Source: an uncultured Luminiphilus sp.
GTDB lineage: Bacteria > Pseudomonadota > Gammaproteobacteria > Pseudomonadales > Halieaceae
DNA: 54,787 nucleotides
Direction of reading: 5' to 3'
Assembly: GCA_938091485.1 (NCBI GenBank)
Contig: CALKMV010000017.1
Location: forward strand, 1 to 54,787
Part shown: positions 1 to 8,861 of the stretch, piece by piece
Numbering within the stretch: the stretch's first letter is position 1
Layout: every line of letters starts with the position of its first letter
Made by a program: the position numbers and the translations under genes
The notes under the pieces: model-generated
The model's input: only the letters and a program-made list of their open reading frames with translations
What the model was told of the DNA's origin: nothing
Databases searched by the model: none

Positions 1-74
1 GCCGCCAGATCTACCGCGGCTTCTGGAGAATCAAAATCGAGGGCAACGATCAAATTACTGCCTGCGTCAGCCAT
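1..74 (-). CDS. pyrF: Orotidine 5'-phosphate decarboxylase, N-terminal fragment (runs off window)
   Basis: Minus-strand translation MADAGSNLIVALDFDSPEAAVDLA matches the PyrF N-terminus (LIVALDF); lies downstream of lapB as in E. coli. Confidence 0.8.
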   Translation of the reverse strand, partial: MADAGSNLIVALDFDSPEAAVDLA

Positions 75-1287
75 GGGTCTGCTCCAATGCGCCACCCCGA
101 TAGTGAATCGAGTCCCAGTGACGGCAGCCCGGGCATCGCCAGTGCCGCGCTCTACCTGTGAACCCGCAATGACCGCACTGGTAACCCTCCTCGGCTGCGG
201 TAAGTTGGCCAAAGACCCGCCACTCTGGAAGTGACGACCCTGCGTCGAGACCTTTCAGCACCAACGAAGCTGCCACAGACACCGACGGCTGTGCTTCAAG
301 CGTAGCTCTCAAGAAAGCCTCGGCGACCTCCGCACCCTGAACCCGCTCCAATTCAGCAGCCAGCGTTAACGCCAACAAAGGCGATTTCTGTATCGTGTAA
401 TAACGCTCGAGTGAAGCCAGATATAAAGCATCATCAGGGTGAGCAATGCAGATATCCTGAAGCAGCTTCAACATCTCTGGTGTGCAGGTTCGATCACTGC
501 CCATAATCAGCTGGAAGGCATCGAATGCGGCCATTGGATCTCCGAGCGACAGATTCAGATTCGCTAAACCCATGCAGGCGCGCAAATCTGCAGGCTGATC
601 TCGCAATGCATCCTCATAAAGCCCCCTCGAGCTGTCGAAGTCATCCCGCTCAAGCGCGGCTTCAGCCAGCTCACACAGGTATTGGCCTCGTAATTGCTCC
701 GCAGGCTGGCCCTGCCCTATTGCCGGCTGGCCCGCCTCGCCTGCTAACGCTATCAGCTGCTCTGCAATGGTGACCGCAGCTTCCCAATCCCGCTGTGCTT
801 CATATACATCCAGCAAGTGCCGCTGAGCTGTGGCACTGAAATCAGTAGACTGTTCAGCAAGATCCACCAGCAGCTGCTCGGCACGGTCATAGAGCCCGGC
901 GGCAATAAAATCTCGGGCCAGCTCAAGATGTGATTGGTGCAGCTGAACGGGTGAGAGTTGCGGTCGCATCAGCAGGTTCTGATGGATTCTGATCGCTCGA
1001 TCCACCTCGCCTCGCTTGCGCAGCACGCTGCCCAAAGCGATATGTGTATCCAGCGTCTCCTCATTGACAGCCAACGCCTCTGTAAAGGCGTCCACGGCAT
1101 CCTCTTCCTCACCATCAAGTAAAAAATTGAAGCCCCGGTAGTACTGCGAGGGCAATTGGCTGCGCTCTGCCACATCCATCCGCAGTCCGCCTCTGCCTAA
1201 CGTCCAGCCGGCCGCCACCGCTAGGACCAGGAGCACCAGCAAGAGCGCGTTATTGAGAATCACGGTCGTTGCCCTGCTCTCTTGCAA
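67..1287 (-). CDS. lapB: Lipopolysaccharide assembly protein LapB (TPR protein, rubredoxin-like C-terminus)
   Basis: N-terminal TM, TPR repeats, C-terminal CGHCGFTGRARHWRCPGCRHWDS metal-binding motif; next to lapA and pyrF. Confidence 0.92.
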   Translation of the reverse strand: MQESRATTVILNNALLLVLLVLAVAAGWTLGRGGLRMDVAERSQLPSQYYRGFNFLLDGEEEDAVDAFTEALAVNEETLDTHIALGSVLRKRGEVDRAIRIHQNLLMRPQLSPVQLHQSHLELARDFIAAGLYDRAEQLLVDLAEQSTDFSATAQRHLLDVYEAQRDWEAAVTIAEQLIALAGEAGQPAIGQGQPAEQLRGQYLCELAEAALERDDFDSSRGLYEDALRDQPADLRACMGLANLNLSLGDPMAAFDAFQLIMGSDRTCTPEMLKLLQDICIAHPDDALYLASLERYYTIQKSPLLALTLAAELERVQGAEVAEAFLRATLEAQPSVSVAASLVLKGLDAGSSLPEWRVFGQLTAAEEGYQCGHCGFTGRARHWRCPGCRHWDSIHYRGGALEQTHG

Positions 1288-1546
1288 CCAATAAGCGATC
1301 GCGCTCTTTGCGCAGACGACGGATAGTCGCAGCTCGCCTCAGCGCTAGAAGTGCACCCGTTGCAAGCCCCACAGCAACGCCCACCGCCAGAGCAGCGAGC
1401 ACCCAAATGGCTACCGGTTGCGCGGGCAACTGAAAAATAATGAGGTCAAGTGGCACTTCATAAGTGTTCTGCAGGGAGAACAGTCCGCCGACGGCCACTG
1501 CGCCGACTGCAAGCAGCAGCGTCAGCCCCTGTCTTAACCAGCGCAC
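1250..1546 (-). CDS. lapA: LapA-domain membrane protein (DUF1049)
   Basis: Two TM segments then basic coiled tail; position between ihfB and lapB. Confidence 0.85.
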   Translation of the reverse strand: MRWLRQGLTLLLAVGAVAVGGLFSLQNTYEVPLDLIIFQLPAQPVAIWVLAALAVGVAVGLATGALLALRRAATIRRLRKERDRLLVAREQGNDRDSQ

Positions 1547-1548
1547 GG

Positions 1549-1845
1549 TCAGAATCCGGACTTAACAGCCCGGTTTACCCGTTCACGTAATTCTTTTCCG
1601 GGCTTGAAATGCGGCACGTGCTTGCCACGAAGCGCCACGGTATCGCCGGTTCTTGGGTTCCGACCCTCTCGAGGCTCTCGATAATGAAGGGAAAAACTGC
1701 CGAATCCCCTGATCTCGATTCGCTCTCCCGATGACAAGGTTTCGGACATTTGGTCGATAAGCAGCTTCACTGCCAACTCGACGTCTTTGGCGCTCAACTG
1801 GCTTTGACCATCGGTCATCAAGTCAATTAATTCGCTGCGCGTCAT
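1549..1845 (-). CDS. ihfB: Integration host factor subunit beta
   Basis: [10 protein letters not shown]...[52 protein letters not shown]; classic IHF-beta, downstream of rpsA. Confidence 0.97.
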   Translation of the reverse strand: MTRSELIDLMTDGQSQLSAKDVELAVKLLIDQMSETLSSGERIEIRGFGSFSLHYREPREGRNPRTGDTVALRGKHVPHFKPGKELRERVNRAVKSGF

Positions 1846-1952
1846 CGCTTCATTCCCGTCACACTCACTTGTATTCTGGCCGACACCCCGTGTGTTGGCA
1901 AGTCGTTAATTTTAATGAGATTTATCGACGCGTTGATCAGCCTGTGGGGGAA

Positions 1953-1979
1953 TAAAAAAAAGGCCGGCATAAGCCGGCC
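1953..1979 (-). terminator. Intrinsic terminator between rpsA and ihfB
   Basis: Minus-strand hairpin GGCCGGC-TTAT-GCCGGCC followed by a T-tract (plus strand: AATAAAAAAAAGGCCGGCATAAGCCGGCC). Confidence 0.88.
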
Positions 1980-1998
1980 CCAACACTATCACAATGGA

Positions 1999-3672
1999 TT
2001 AAGAATCTTCCATTTTCGCCTTGATCAGGTCACCAATCGTGCCTGGAGAGGACGACTCGTCCTGCTCCTTCAGCGATGCAACCGCTTCTTTCTCGTCGTC
2101 TATGTCCTTGGCTTTGATGGAAAGCCCCAGTCCGCGACTCTTGCGATCCACGTTAACGACTTTAGCTTCTACCGAATCACCCACACTCAGAACAGAACGC
2201 GCGTCATCGACTCGGTCAAAGCTGATATCACCTGCCTTCAGGTAGCCCTCTACTTCGTCAGAGAGCTTGATAGTAGCTCCCTTGGCGTCCACTTCTGTGA
2301 CGGTGCCTGTCACTAGGCTGCCACGGTCGTTGTCGCTGACATAAAGTGAGAAAGCGTCTTCCTCAAGTTGCTTGATACCTAAAGAAATGCGCTCCCGCTC
2401 TGGATCGATTGACAGAATCACCGTCTCAATCTCGTCACCCTTCTTGTAATTGCGGACGGCTTCTTCACCTGTTTCGTTCCAGCTGATGTCACTCAGATGA
2501 ACGAGTCCATCAATATTGCCATCAAGACCAATAAAGATTCCAAAGTCGGTGATGGACTTGATGCTACCTGAGATCTTGTCGCCCTTTGCGTGATCTGCGG
2601 CAAACGCATCCCAAGGATTCTGCGCGCACTGCTTGATGCCGAGGGAAATCCGGCGGCGCTCTTCATCAATGTCGAGCACCATGACTTCAACTTCATCACC
2701 AAGCTGAACGATCTTAGAGGGATGGACATTCTTGTTGGTCCAGTCCATTTCGGAGACGTGCACCAGACCCTCGACACCCTCTTCGATCTCGGCAAAGCAG
2801 CCGTAATCAGTCAGGTTAGTCACCTTGGCCACAACACGGCTGCCCTCTGGGTAGCGGCCGGTAATCTGAACCCATGGATCTTCGCCCAATTGCTTGAGAC
2901 CCAATGAGACTCGGTTGCGCTCGCGATCGAACTTGAGAATTTTGACATCCATTTCCTGTCCGACTTCTACGATTTCACTTGGGTGCTTGATGCGTTTCCA
3001 AGCCATATCGGTAATGTGCAGCAGTCCGTCTACACCGCCAAGGTCCACAAACGCTCCGTAATCGGTCAAGTTCTTGACCACGCCTTTCACTGACTGGCCT
3101 TCCTGCAAGTTTTGCAGCAACTCCTCGCGCTCGGCACTGTTGGCGGACTCCATGACCGCTCGTCGCGACACCACTACATTATTGCGCTTCTGATCGAGTT
3201 TGATGACCTTGAATTCAAGCTCCTTGCCCTCAAGATGCGTCGTTTCTCTAATGGGGCGAACGTCGATCAATGATCCAGGCAAGAAGGCGCGGATGGATTC
3301 GATGTCGACAGTAAAGCCACCCTTGACCTTGCCATTGATCACACCCATGACAACCTCATCGGCCAAGTGAGCAGCCTCGAGGCCTTTCCACGCCTCGGCT
3401 CGCTTTGCTTTCTCGCGAGAGAGCTTGGTTTCTCCAAAACCGTCTTCGACGGTTTCGAGAGCAACCTGGACTTCATCACCCACGCTGAGACTGCACTCAC
3501 CGTTGGCGTTGGTAAATTGGTCAAGGGGAATGACCCCTTCTGACTTCAAACCGGCGTGGACAGTGACCCACTCGTTATCAATATCAATAACGACACCCGT
3601 GACGATCGATCCGGGTTCCATATCAACGGTTTGGAGACTTTCTTCAAATAGTTCGGCGAAGGATTCGCTCAT
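1999..3672 (-). CDS. rpsA: 30S ribosomal protein S1
   Basis: 557 aa with repeated S1 domains ([25 protein letters not shown] etc.), downstream of cmk. Confidence 0.98.
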   Translation of the reverse strand: MSESFAELFEESLQTVDMEPGSIVTGVVIDIDNEWVTVHAGLKSEGVIPLDQFTNANGECSLSVGDEVQVALETVEDGFGETKLSREKAKRAEAWKGLEAAHLADEVVMGVINGKVKGGFTVDIESIRAFLPGSLIDVRPIRETTHLEGKELEFKVIKLDQKRNNVVVSRRAVMESANSAEREELLQNLQEGQSVKGVVKNLTDYGAFVDLGGVDGLLHITDMAWKRIKHPSEIVEVGQEMDVKILKFDRERNRVSLGLKQLGEDPWVQITGRYPEGSRVVAKVTNLTDYGCFAEIEEGVEGLVHVSEMDWTNKNVHPSKIVQLGDEVEVMVLDIDEERRRISLGIKQCAQNPWDAFAADHAKGDKISGSIKSITDFGIFIGLDGNIDGLVHLSDISWNETGEEAVRNYKKGDEIETVILSIDPERERISLGIKQLEEDAFSLYVSDNDRGSLVTGTVTEVDAKGATIKLSDEVEGYLKAGDISFDRVDDARSVLSVGDSVEAKVVNVDRKSRGLGLSIKAKDIDDEKEAVASLKEQDESSSPGTIGDLIKAKMEDS

Positions 3673-3732
3673 GATGATGTTCCTGCATTGCGGAGTGAGC
3701 CCACTCCTGCCGGCTTCCAGACCCAGCCGGGT

Positions 3733-4461
3733 TTATTGTCCAGACGCGTCGGCGGGGTCAAGCCGTAACTCCGATGCATCGCTTAATAACTCGCGAGAGA
3801 CTGCCAGTTCGCAGACTGCCTGCAAGACCTCGCCAGCGGACAGCATGGTACTGTCGATGACGATGGCATCTTCTGCTGGCACAAGCGGAGACACGGTGCG
3901 GGACTGGTCCCTAGCGTCTCTCTCTTGGATGTCAGTCAGAAGGCGCGCGAGACTAACACTCTCCCCCATACCCTGCAACTGATGGAAACGCCGCTCTGCA
4001 CGCGCTTGATCGCTGGCGGTCAAGAATATCTTGAGGGGCGCATCCGGAAAGACAACGGTGCCCATGTCCCTACCATCAGCCACCAATCCCGGCGGTCTGG
4101 CCAGCTCCTGCTGCCTCAACAGAAGTGCTTTGCGCACTGCCGGCAAAGCAGCCACGGTGGAGGCGTCCCGGCCTCCCTCCTCCGTCCGAATACCTGAGGT
4201 CACATCTTCGCCAGCGACCCACACTCTGACGCCAGCATCGGCCGGCCTAAAAGTCACGTCGAGGGTACGGGCAATATCGGCAACCGCATCACTATCCTCT
4301 AATGCAATTGCCTGGCATCGGCAGGCGAAGCCAACCACGCGATAGAGGGCGCCACTGTCCAGAAGGTGCCACCCGAATGCTTTAGCCAAATGCTGACTGA
4401 GCGTGCCCTTACCGGCTCCGCTGGGGCCGTCAACACAGATAACCGGTGATGGGTGGGTCAT
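3733..4461 (-). CDS. cmk: (d)CMP kinase
   Basis: PVICVDGPSGAGKGTLSQHLAKAFGWHLLDSGALYR P-loop; VADGRDMGTVVFPDA. Confidence 0.97.
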   Translation of the reverse strand: MTHPSPVICVDGPSGAGKGTLSQHLAKAFGWHLLDSGALYRVVGFACRCQAIALEDSDAVADIARTLDVTFRPADAGVRVWVAGEDVTSGIRTEEGGRDASTVAALPAVRKALLLRQQELARPPGLVADGRDMGTVVFPDAPLKIFLTASDQARAERRFHQLQGMGESVSLARLLTDIQERDARDQSRTVSPLVPAEDAIVIDSTMLSAGEVLQAVCELAVSRELLSDASELRLDPADASGQ

Positions 4462-5759
4462 TCCTCGACGACTTCCAGACGTAATCCGGTCTGTACTGAC
4501 AAATCTGCAAAACCTGGGAAGGATGTTGCCACGTGAGCGCAGTCAGTCACTTTAATTCGATCAGACGCCCTCAGGGCCGCCATGGCGAAACTCATGGCGA
4601 TTCGGTGGTCGTGATGGGTGGTGATCACACCGCCAGAAAATTCTCCACCCACCACCTCGATGCCGTCCGGCTGCACGGTGTTCTCAATACCCAATTGCGA
4701 CAGCCCTTCCGCCATGCTGGCAATCCGATCGCTCTCTTTTACACGCAGCTCTTCGGCCCCCCGGAGCACAGTCAGACCCTCTGCGCAGGCCGCTGCGATT
4801 AACACAGCAGGTAACTCATCGATCGCAAGCGGTACTGCCTCGACGGGAATCTCGATCCCTTTCAGGGGTGCATAGCGAACACGGAGATCGGCGACCGGCT
4901 CACCTCCGACCTGACGCTCGTTCAAAATCTCGATGTCTGCGCCCATGGCGCGCAAAATCGTAATCACTCCCTCCCGAGTCGGGTTTATTCCTACATGCTC
5001 TAGGGTGAGATCTGAACCGGGCGCAATCGAAGCGCCCACCAGAAAAAAGGCGGCGGAGGAGATATCGGCAGGAATATCGATGTCTGTGCCGTGGAGTGAT
5101 CCCCCACCTTCTAGACCAATCACACCCTGATCACGGTCAACGACATAGCCAAACCCAGCCAGCATGCGCTCGGTGTGATCTCGGGTCGGCGCCGGTTCGG
5201 TCACACTAGTGCGGCCGTCAGCAAACAGTCCCGCCAGCAACACACTCGACTTTACCTGAGCACTGGCAACCGGCAGATCATAGTGAATGGCGTTCAGCGA
5301 GCGGCCCCCTTGAATCTCCAGAGGCGGGCAGCCCTCATGTGAGCTGATGAGCGCGCCCATTTGCGACAACGGGGTAATCACCCTAGCCATGGGCCGACGC
5401 AATAGCGACTGATCACCTGTCAAAATACTGTCGAAAGATTGTCCCGCGAGCAGACCGGCCATCAGGCGGATGCTAGTACCGGAGTTACCCACGTCCATGA
5501 CTTGAGCGGGCGGATTCAAGCCACGAAGACCGACGCCTTCAATCGTCAGGCATCCCGATTGCGGATCCGTGATGCCGACACCCATCTCACGAAAAGCGGA
5601 GAGCGTCGCCAGTGCATCCTCACCTTCAAGAAAACCACTGACGGTCGTTCGGCCCTCGGCAATTGATCCCAGCATGATGGCTCGGTGTGACATCGACTTG
5701 TCTCCCGGCACACGAATGCGACCAGTGAGTGAGCCACCTGGGTCCAGATAAAAATGCAT
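4458..5759 (-). CDS. aroA: 3-phosphoshikimate 1-carboxyvinyltransferase (EPSP synthase)
   Basis: RIRVPGDKSMSHRAIMLGSIAEG, DVGNSGTSIRLMAGLL, ELRVKESDRIASMAEGL, DHRIAMSFAMAAL. Confidence 0.98.
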   Translation of the reverse strand: MHFYLDPGGSLTGRIRVPGDKSMSHRAIMLGSIAEGRTTVSGFLEGEDALATLSAFREMGVGITDPQSGCLTIEGVGLRGLNPPAQVMDVGNSGTSIRLMAGLLAGQSFDSILTGDQSLLRRPMARVITPLSQMGALISSHEGCPPLEIQGGRSLNAIHYDLPVASAQVKSSVLLAGLFADGRTSVTEPAPTRDHTERMLAGFGYVVDRDQGVIGLEGGGSLHGTDIDIPADISSAAFFLVGASIAPGSDLTLEHVGINPTREGVITILRAMGADIEILNERQVGGEPVADLRVRYAPLKGIEIPVEAVPLAIDELPAVLIAAACAEGLTVLRGAEELRVKESDRIASMAEGLSQLGIENTVQPDGIEVVGGEFSGGVITTHHDHRIAMSFAMAALRASDRIKVTDCAHVATSFPGFADLSVQTGLRLEVVEE

Positions 5760-6661
5760 CAGTCCGTTTGCTCCGACTCGCCCGTGAGGGGATTCAGGAT
5801 GTCATCATGCTTGCGCCTGACCTCCCTGCACCGGGCAAAGAAGGTTTCTATCGCGTCACCATCACTCTCGGCAATCAGCGTCCGCAAATGATCCTGCTCC
5901 CGCGCCATCGCGTCCATTGCGGTAAGAATGGCGTCGCGATTGGTCAAAGCAATATCTCGCCACATCAGCGGATCTGATGCCGCGATACGCGTCATATCTC
6001 TGAGCGCGCCACCGCCATGCTTCATGGGGGACAAGTCATGATCGGCTAGCATCGATGTCATTGCGTAAGCCACCATATGGGGCATATGACTACTTGCCGC
6101 CAGTGCCGCGTCGTGATCTTCCACGGACATATGCGTAATACGTGCCCCCGCGGTAACCCACAGCCGTTCAACAATCTTGAGTGCGGCCGTGTCGGTCTCG
6201 CCGGAGGGTGTCAGGATGACCTCGCGCCCATCAAACAGCCCAGGATAGGCAGCACCGACACCACTGTTCTCACTGCCTGCAATAGGGTGCCCGGGGACAA
6301 ATCGCGGATAGGCTGACCCCGCGGCATCAACGATGACGCCTTTAATGCTTGCCATGTCCGTTACCACAGGTTCACCCGAAGCCGCCGCCAGATCCAAAAC
6401 CTCTGGCAAAAGCTGAGCAGTGGACTCCGGGGGGGCGCCAATGACGATGACATCAGCCTCGGCGACGATTGTTGGCAGGTCCAAGCTGAAACGATCGATC
6501 AAACCCAAAGCCAAACCGCGCTCAAGCGAGGGGGCGCGAGGTCCCCAGGCAATGAGATCGGCGCACCAGTTGCCGCGCTTGAGGGCACCAGCCAACGACC
6601 CGGAAATCAGTCCGAGACCCAAAAAAGCGACGATAGGGTCGTGATCAGTGTCCACGATCAA
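5759..6661 (-). CDS. tyrA: Prephenate/arogenate dehydrogenase
   Basis: NAD-binding GLGLISGSLAGALKR; VVTDMASIKG...GHPIAGSENSGVGAA; HMPHMVAYAM. Confidence 0.93.
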   Translation of the reverse strand: MIVDTDHDPIVAFLGLGLISGSLAGALKRGNWCADLIAWGPRAPSLERGLALGLIDRFSLDLPTIVAEADVIVIGAPPESTAQLLPEVLDLAAASGEPVVTDMASIKGVIVDAAGSAYPRFVPGHPIAGSENSGVGAAYPGLFDGREVILTPSGETDTAALKIVERLWVTAGARITHMSVEDHDAALAASSHMPHMVAYAMTSMLADHDLSPMKHGGGALRDMTRIAASDPLMWRDIALTNRDAILTAMDAMAREQDHLRTLIAESDGDAIETFFARCREVRRKHDDILNPLTGESEQTD

Positions 6662-7782
6662 ATGGGCGCTCGGGGATAAGAGCCCAGCCTCTTCAGCATG
6701 ATGGAGTGCTCTTCTATCTGCCCCATCACCTCTCCCATGACGTCATCAGCGAGATGACCCTCGCACTCAATATAGAACACATAGGTCCACTTTTCTGTCT
6801 TGGAGGGTCTGGAATCGATCCGAGTCAAGCTGATGCCATTTTCCTCAAAGGGGCGCAGCAGGCCGAGTAGCGCTCCCGGCCGGTTTCGCGCAGATACCAA
6901 TAACGACGTTTTGTCATGACCACTAGGCGGCACGGTCTCTTTGCCCAGCACCAAAAACCGTGTGGTGTTGGTGGAACTGTCCTGAATGGCGCTCGCTAGC
7001 GTATCCAGCTTGTGTAAAGAGACCGCCAGCTCGCCGGCGATCGCCGCCACCCCGGTCTCAACTCCCGCCCTTCTGGCGGCCTCACCGTTACTAGCCACCG
7101 CTTCGCGCGGGACATCGGGCAGGTGGCTATCGAGCCATTGCCTGCATTGGCCCAGCGCCTGCTCGTGCCCCAAAATCATCCGGATGTCGGATTGCTCGGT
7201 GCCTTGGCCTGCAAGCAAGTGATGCACCACGGGAAGTTCAATCTCACCCGTGATCTGCAGTGGCGATTCCAGAAAACAATCCAGTGTCTGGCCCACCATG
7301 CCCTCGGTCGAATTTTCCACGGGTACAACCCCGTAGTCACAAATTCGCTCCTCAACCTGACGAAACACTTTATGAATGCTCGCCTGTGAGCTAGGTATCG
7401 CCGACTGACCAAAATGTTTCAGCGAAGCTGCCTGAGAGTAGGTGCCCTCGGGTCCGAGAAAGGCCACCGACAGCGGCTGCTCCAGAGCCAGACAACTGGA
7501 CATAATCTCCCGAAAGACCGAGGCAATATGCTCGGCCGCCAAGGGCCCCGGGTTGCGCTCTTGGATGGCGCGCAGCACCTGCGCTTCACGCTCGGGACGG
7601 TAAAAGACTGGCGGCGCCTCCACGAACTGCGACGCATTCAGTTTCACCTGTGCGACTTCCTGCGCACATCGCGCACGTTCGCTGATCAGCTCGAGCAATT
7701 GACTGTCAATCGCATCAATACGCTCTCGGATCTTACTCAGTTGTTCATCAGGGTTCATGGGGTATCCCCTCGCCGGGTTCAT
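6658..7782 (-). CDS. pheA: Chorismate mutase / prephenate dehydratase (P-protein); start may be 7758
   Basis: N-terminal chorismate mutase helix, FLGPEGTYSQAA, GVVPVENSTEG, TTRFLVLG, C-terminal ACT domain (ARNRPGALLGLLRPF). Confidence 0.96.
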   Translation of the reverse strand: MNPARGYPMNPDEQLSKIRERIDAIDSQLLELISERARCAQEVAQVKLNASQFVEAPPVFYRPEREAQVLRAIQERNPGPLAAEHIASVFREIMSSCLALEQPLSVAFLGPEGTYSQAASLKHFGQSAIPSSQASIHKVFRQVEERICDYGVVPVENSTEGMVGQTLDCFLESPLQITGEIELPVVHHLLAGQGTEQSDIRMILGHEQALGQCRQWLDSHLPDVPREAVASNGEAARRAGVETGVAAIAGELAVSLHKLDTLASAIQDSSTNTTRFLVLGKETVPPSGHDKTSLLVSARNRPGALLGLLRPFEENGISLTRIDSRPSKTEKWTYVFYIECEGHLADDVMGEVMGQIEEHSIMLKRLGSYPRAPI

Positions 7783-8861
7783 TACCCGTGGCGTTGTTCG
7801 AAATCCTGCATGAAGTCACACAGGGCGTCCACCGAGGCTTCCTCCACCGCATTGTATAGACTCGCGCGCATCCCGCCGACTGATCGATGGCCCTTTAAGT
7901 TGAGCAGCCGCACCGCCTCTGCTTCCTGCAAAAAAACCGGGTCCAGGCCGTCATCAGCCCGCGTAAAGGGCACATTCATCAGCGATCGGCTCACAGTCTC
8001 TACCGGGTTACTGTAAAAATCGCTGTTATCGATGAGGTGATAGAGTTTGCCGGCTTTCCGACGGTTAATTGCTTCCATTTCTTCCAGCCCACCCAGATTC
8101 TCCAGCCATTCGAATACCAGGCCTGTCAGATACAGGGCGAACGTGGGCGGTGTGTTGTACATGGAGTCATTGTCAGCGGCCGTCTTCCAATTCAGCATGG
8201 CTGGAGCCTCGGCGCGAGCGCGCCCGAGAAGTTCCCGATGCACCACGACCAGACACAGACCCGCAGGTCCAATATTTTTCTGAGCTCCTGCATAAAGCAC
8301 ACCAAACTGATTAACGTCGATGGGCCGTGACAGGATGGTCGATGACATATCGGCCACCAAGGGCACGTCAATCTGCGGGACAAAATCAAACTCGAGACCA
8401 CCGATGGTTTCATTCGGGCAGTAGTGGAGGTAGGTCGCACTGGAGTCCACTTGCCACCCATTCTGAGGAGGCACTGTTGTAAAGCCCGAGCCTTCTGAAG
8501 TCGCCGCAACATTGACCGACCCAAAGCGCTGCCCTTCCAGCAGGGCCTTTTTTGACCACTGCCCGGTCACAACCTGATCGACAGACTGACCCGGGGCGCT
8601 CAGATTGAGCGGAACCGCAGCAAACTGCAGCGAGGCGCCACCCTGCAGAAACAGCACAGCGTAATCGTCACTGACCGCCATGAGACGTCGCAGAGATGCC
8701 TCAGCCTGCTGGGCAACCTCCATGAAAGCGGGGCTACGGTGACTAACCTCCATCACGGAAGCGCCAATATCAGACCAATTCAAAAATTCGGCTTGCGCGC
8801 GCTCCAACACGGGTTGCGGCAGCGCGGCCGGGCCCGCACAGAAGTTATGAGCTCGAGTCAC
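7782..8861 (-). CDS. serC: Phosphoserine aminotransferase
   Basis: [25 protein letters not shown]...[44 protein letters not shown]. Confidence 0.98.
   Translation of the reverse strand: MTRAHNFCAGPAALPQPVLERAQAEFLNWSDIGASVMEVSHRSPAFMEVAQQAEASLRRLMAVSDDYAVLFLQGGASLQFAAVPLNLSAPGQSVDQVVTGQWSKKALLEGQRFGSVNVAATSEGSGFTTVPPQNGWQVDSSATYLHYCPNETIGGLEFDFVPQIDVPLVADMSSTILSRPIDVNQFGVLYAGAQKNIGPAGLCLVVVHRELLGRARAEAPAMLNWKTAADNDSMYNTPPTFALYLTGLVFEWLENLGGLEEMEAINRRKAGKLYHLIDNSDFYSNPVETVSRSLMNVPFTRADDGLDPVFLQEAEAVRLLNLKGHRSVGGMRASLYNAVEEASVDALCDFMQDFEQRHG

Noticed and set aside
7414-8016. 200-aa plus-strand ORF over pheA/serC
   Set aside because: Overlaps two confidently identified minus-strand genes; no domain or ribosome-binding support.
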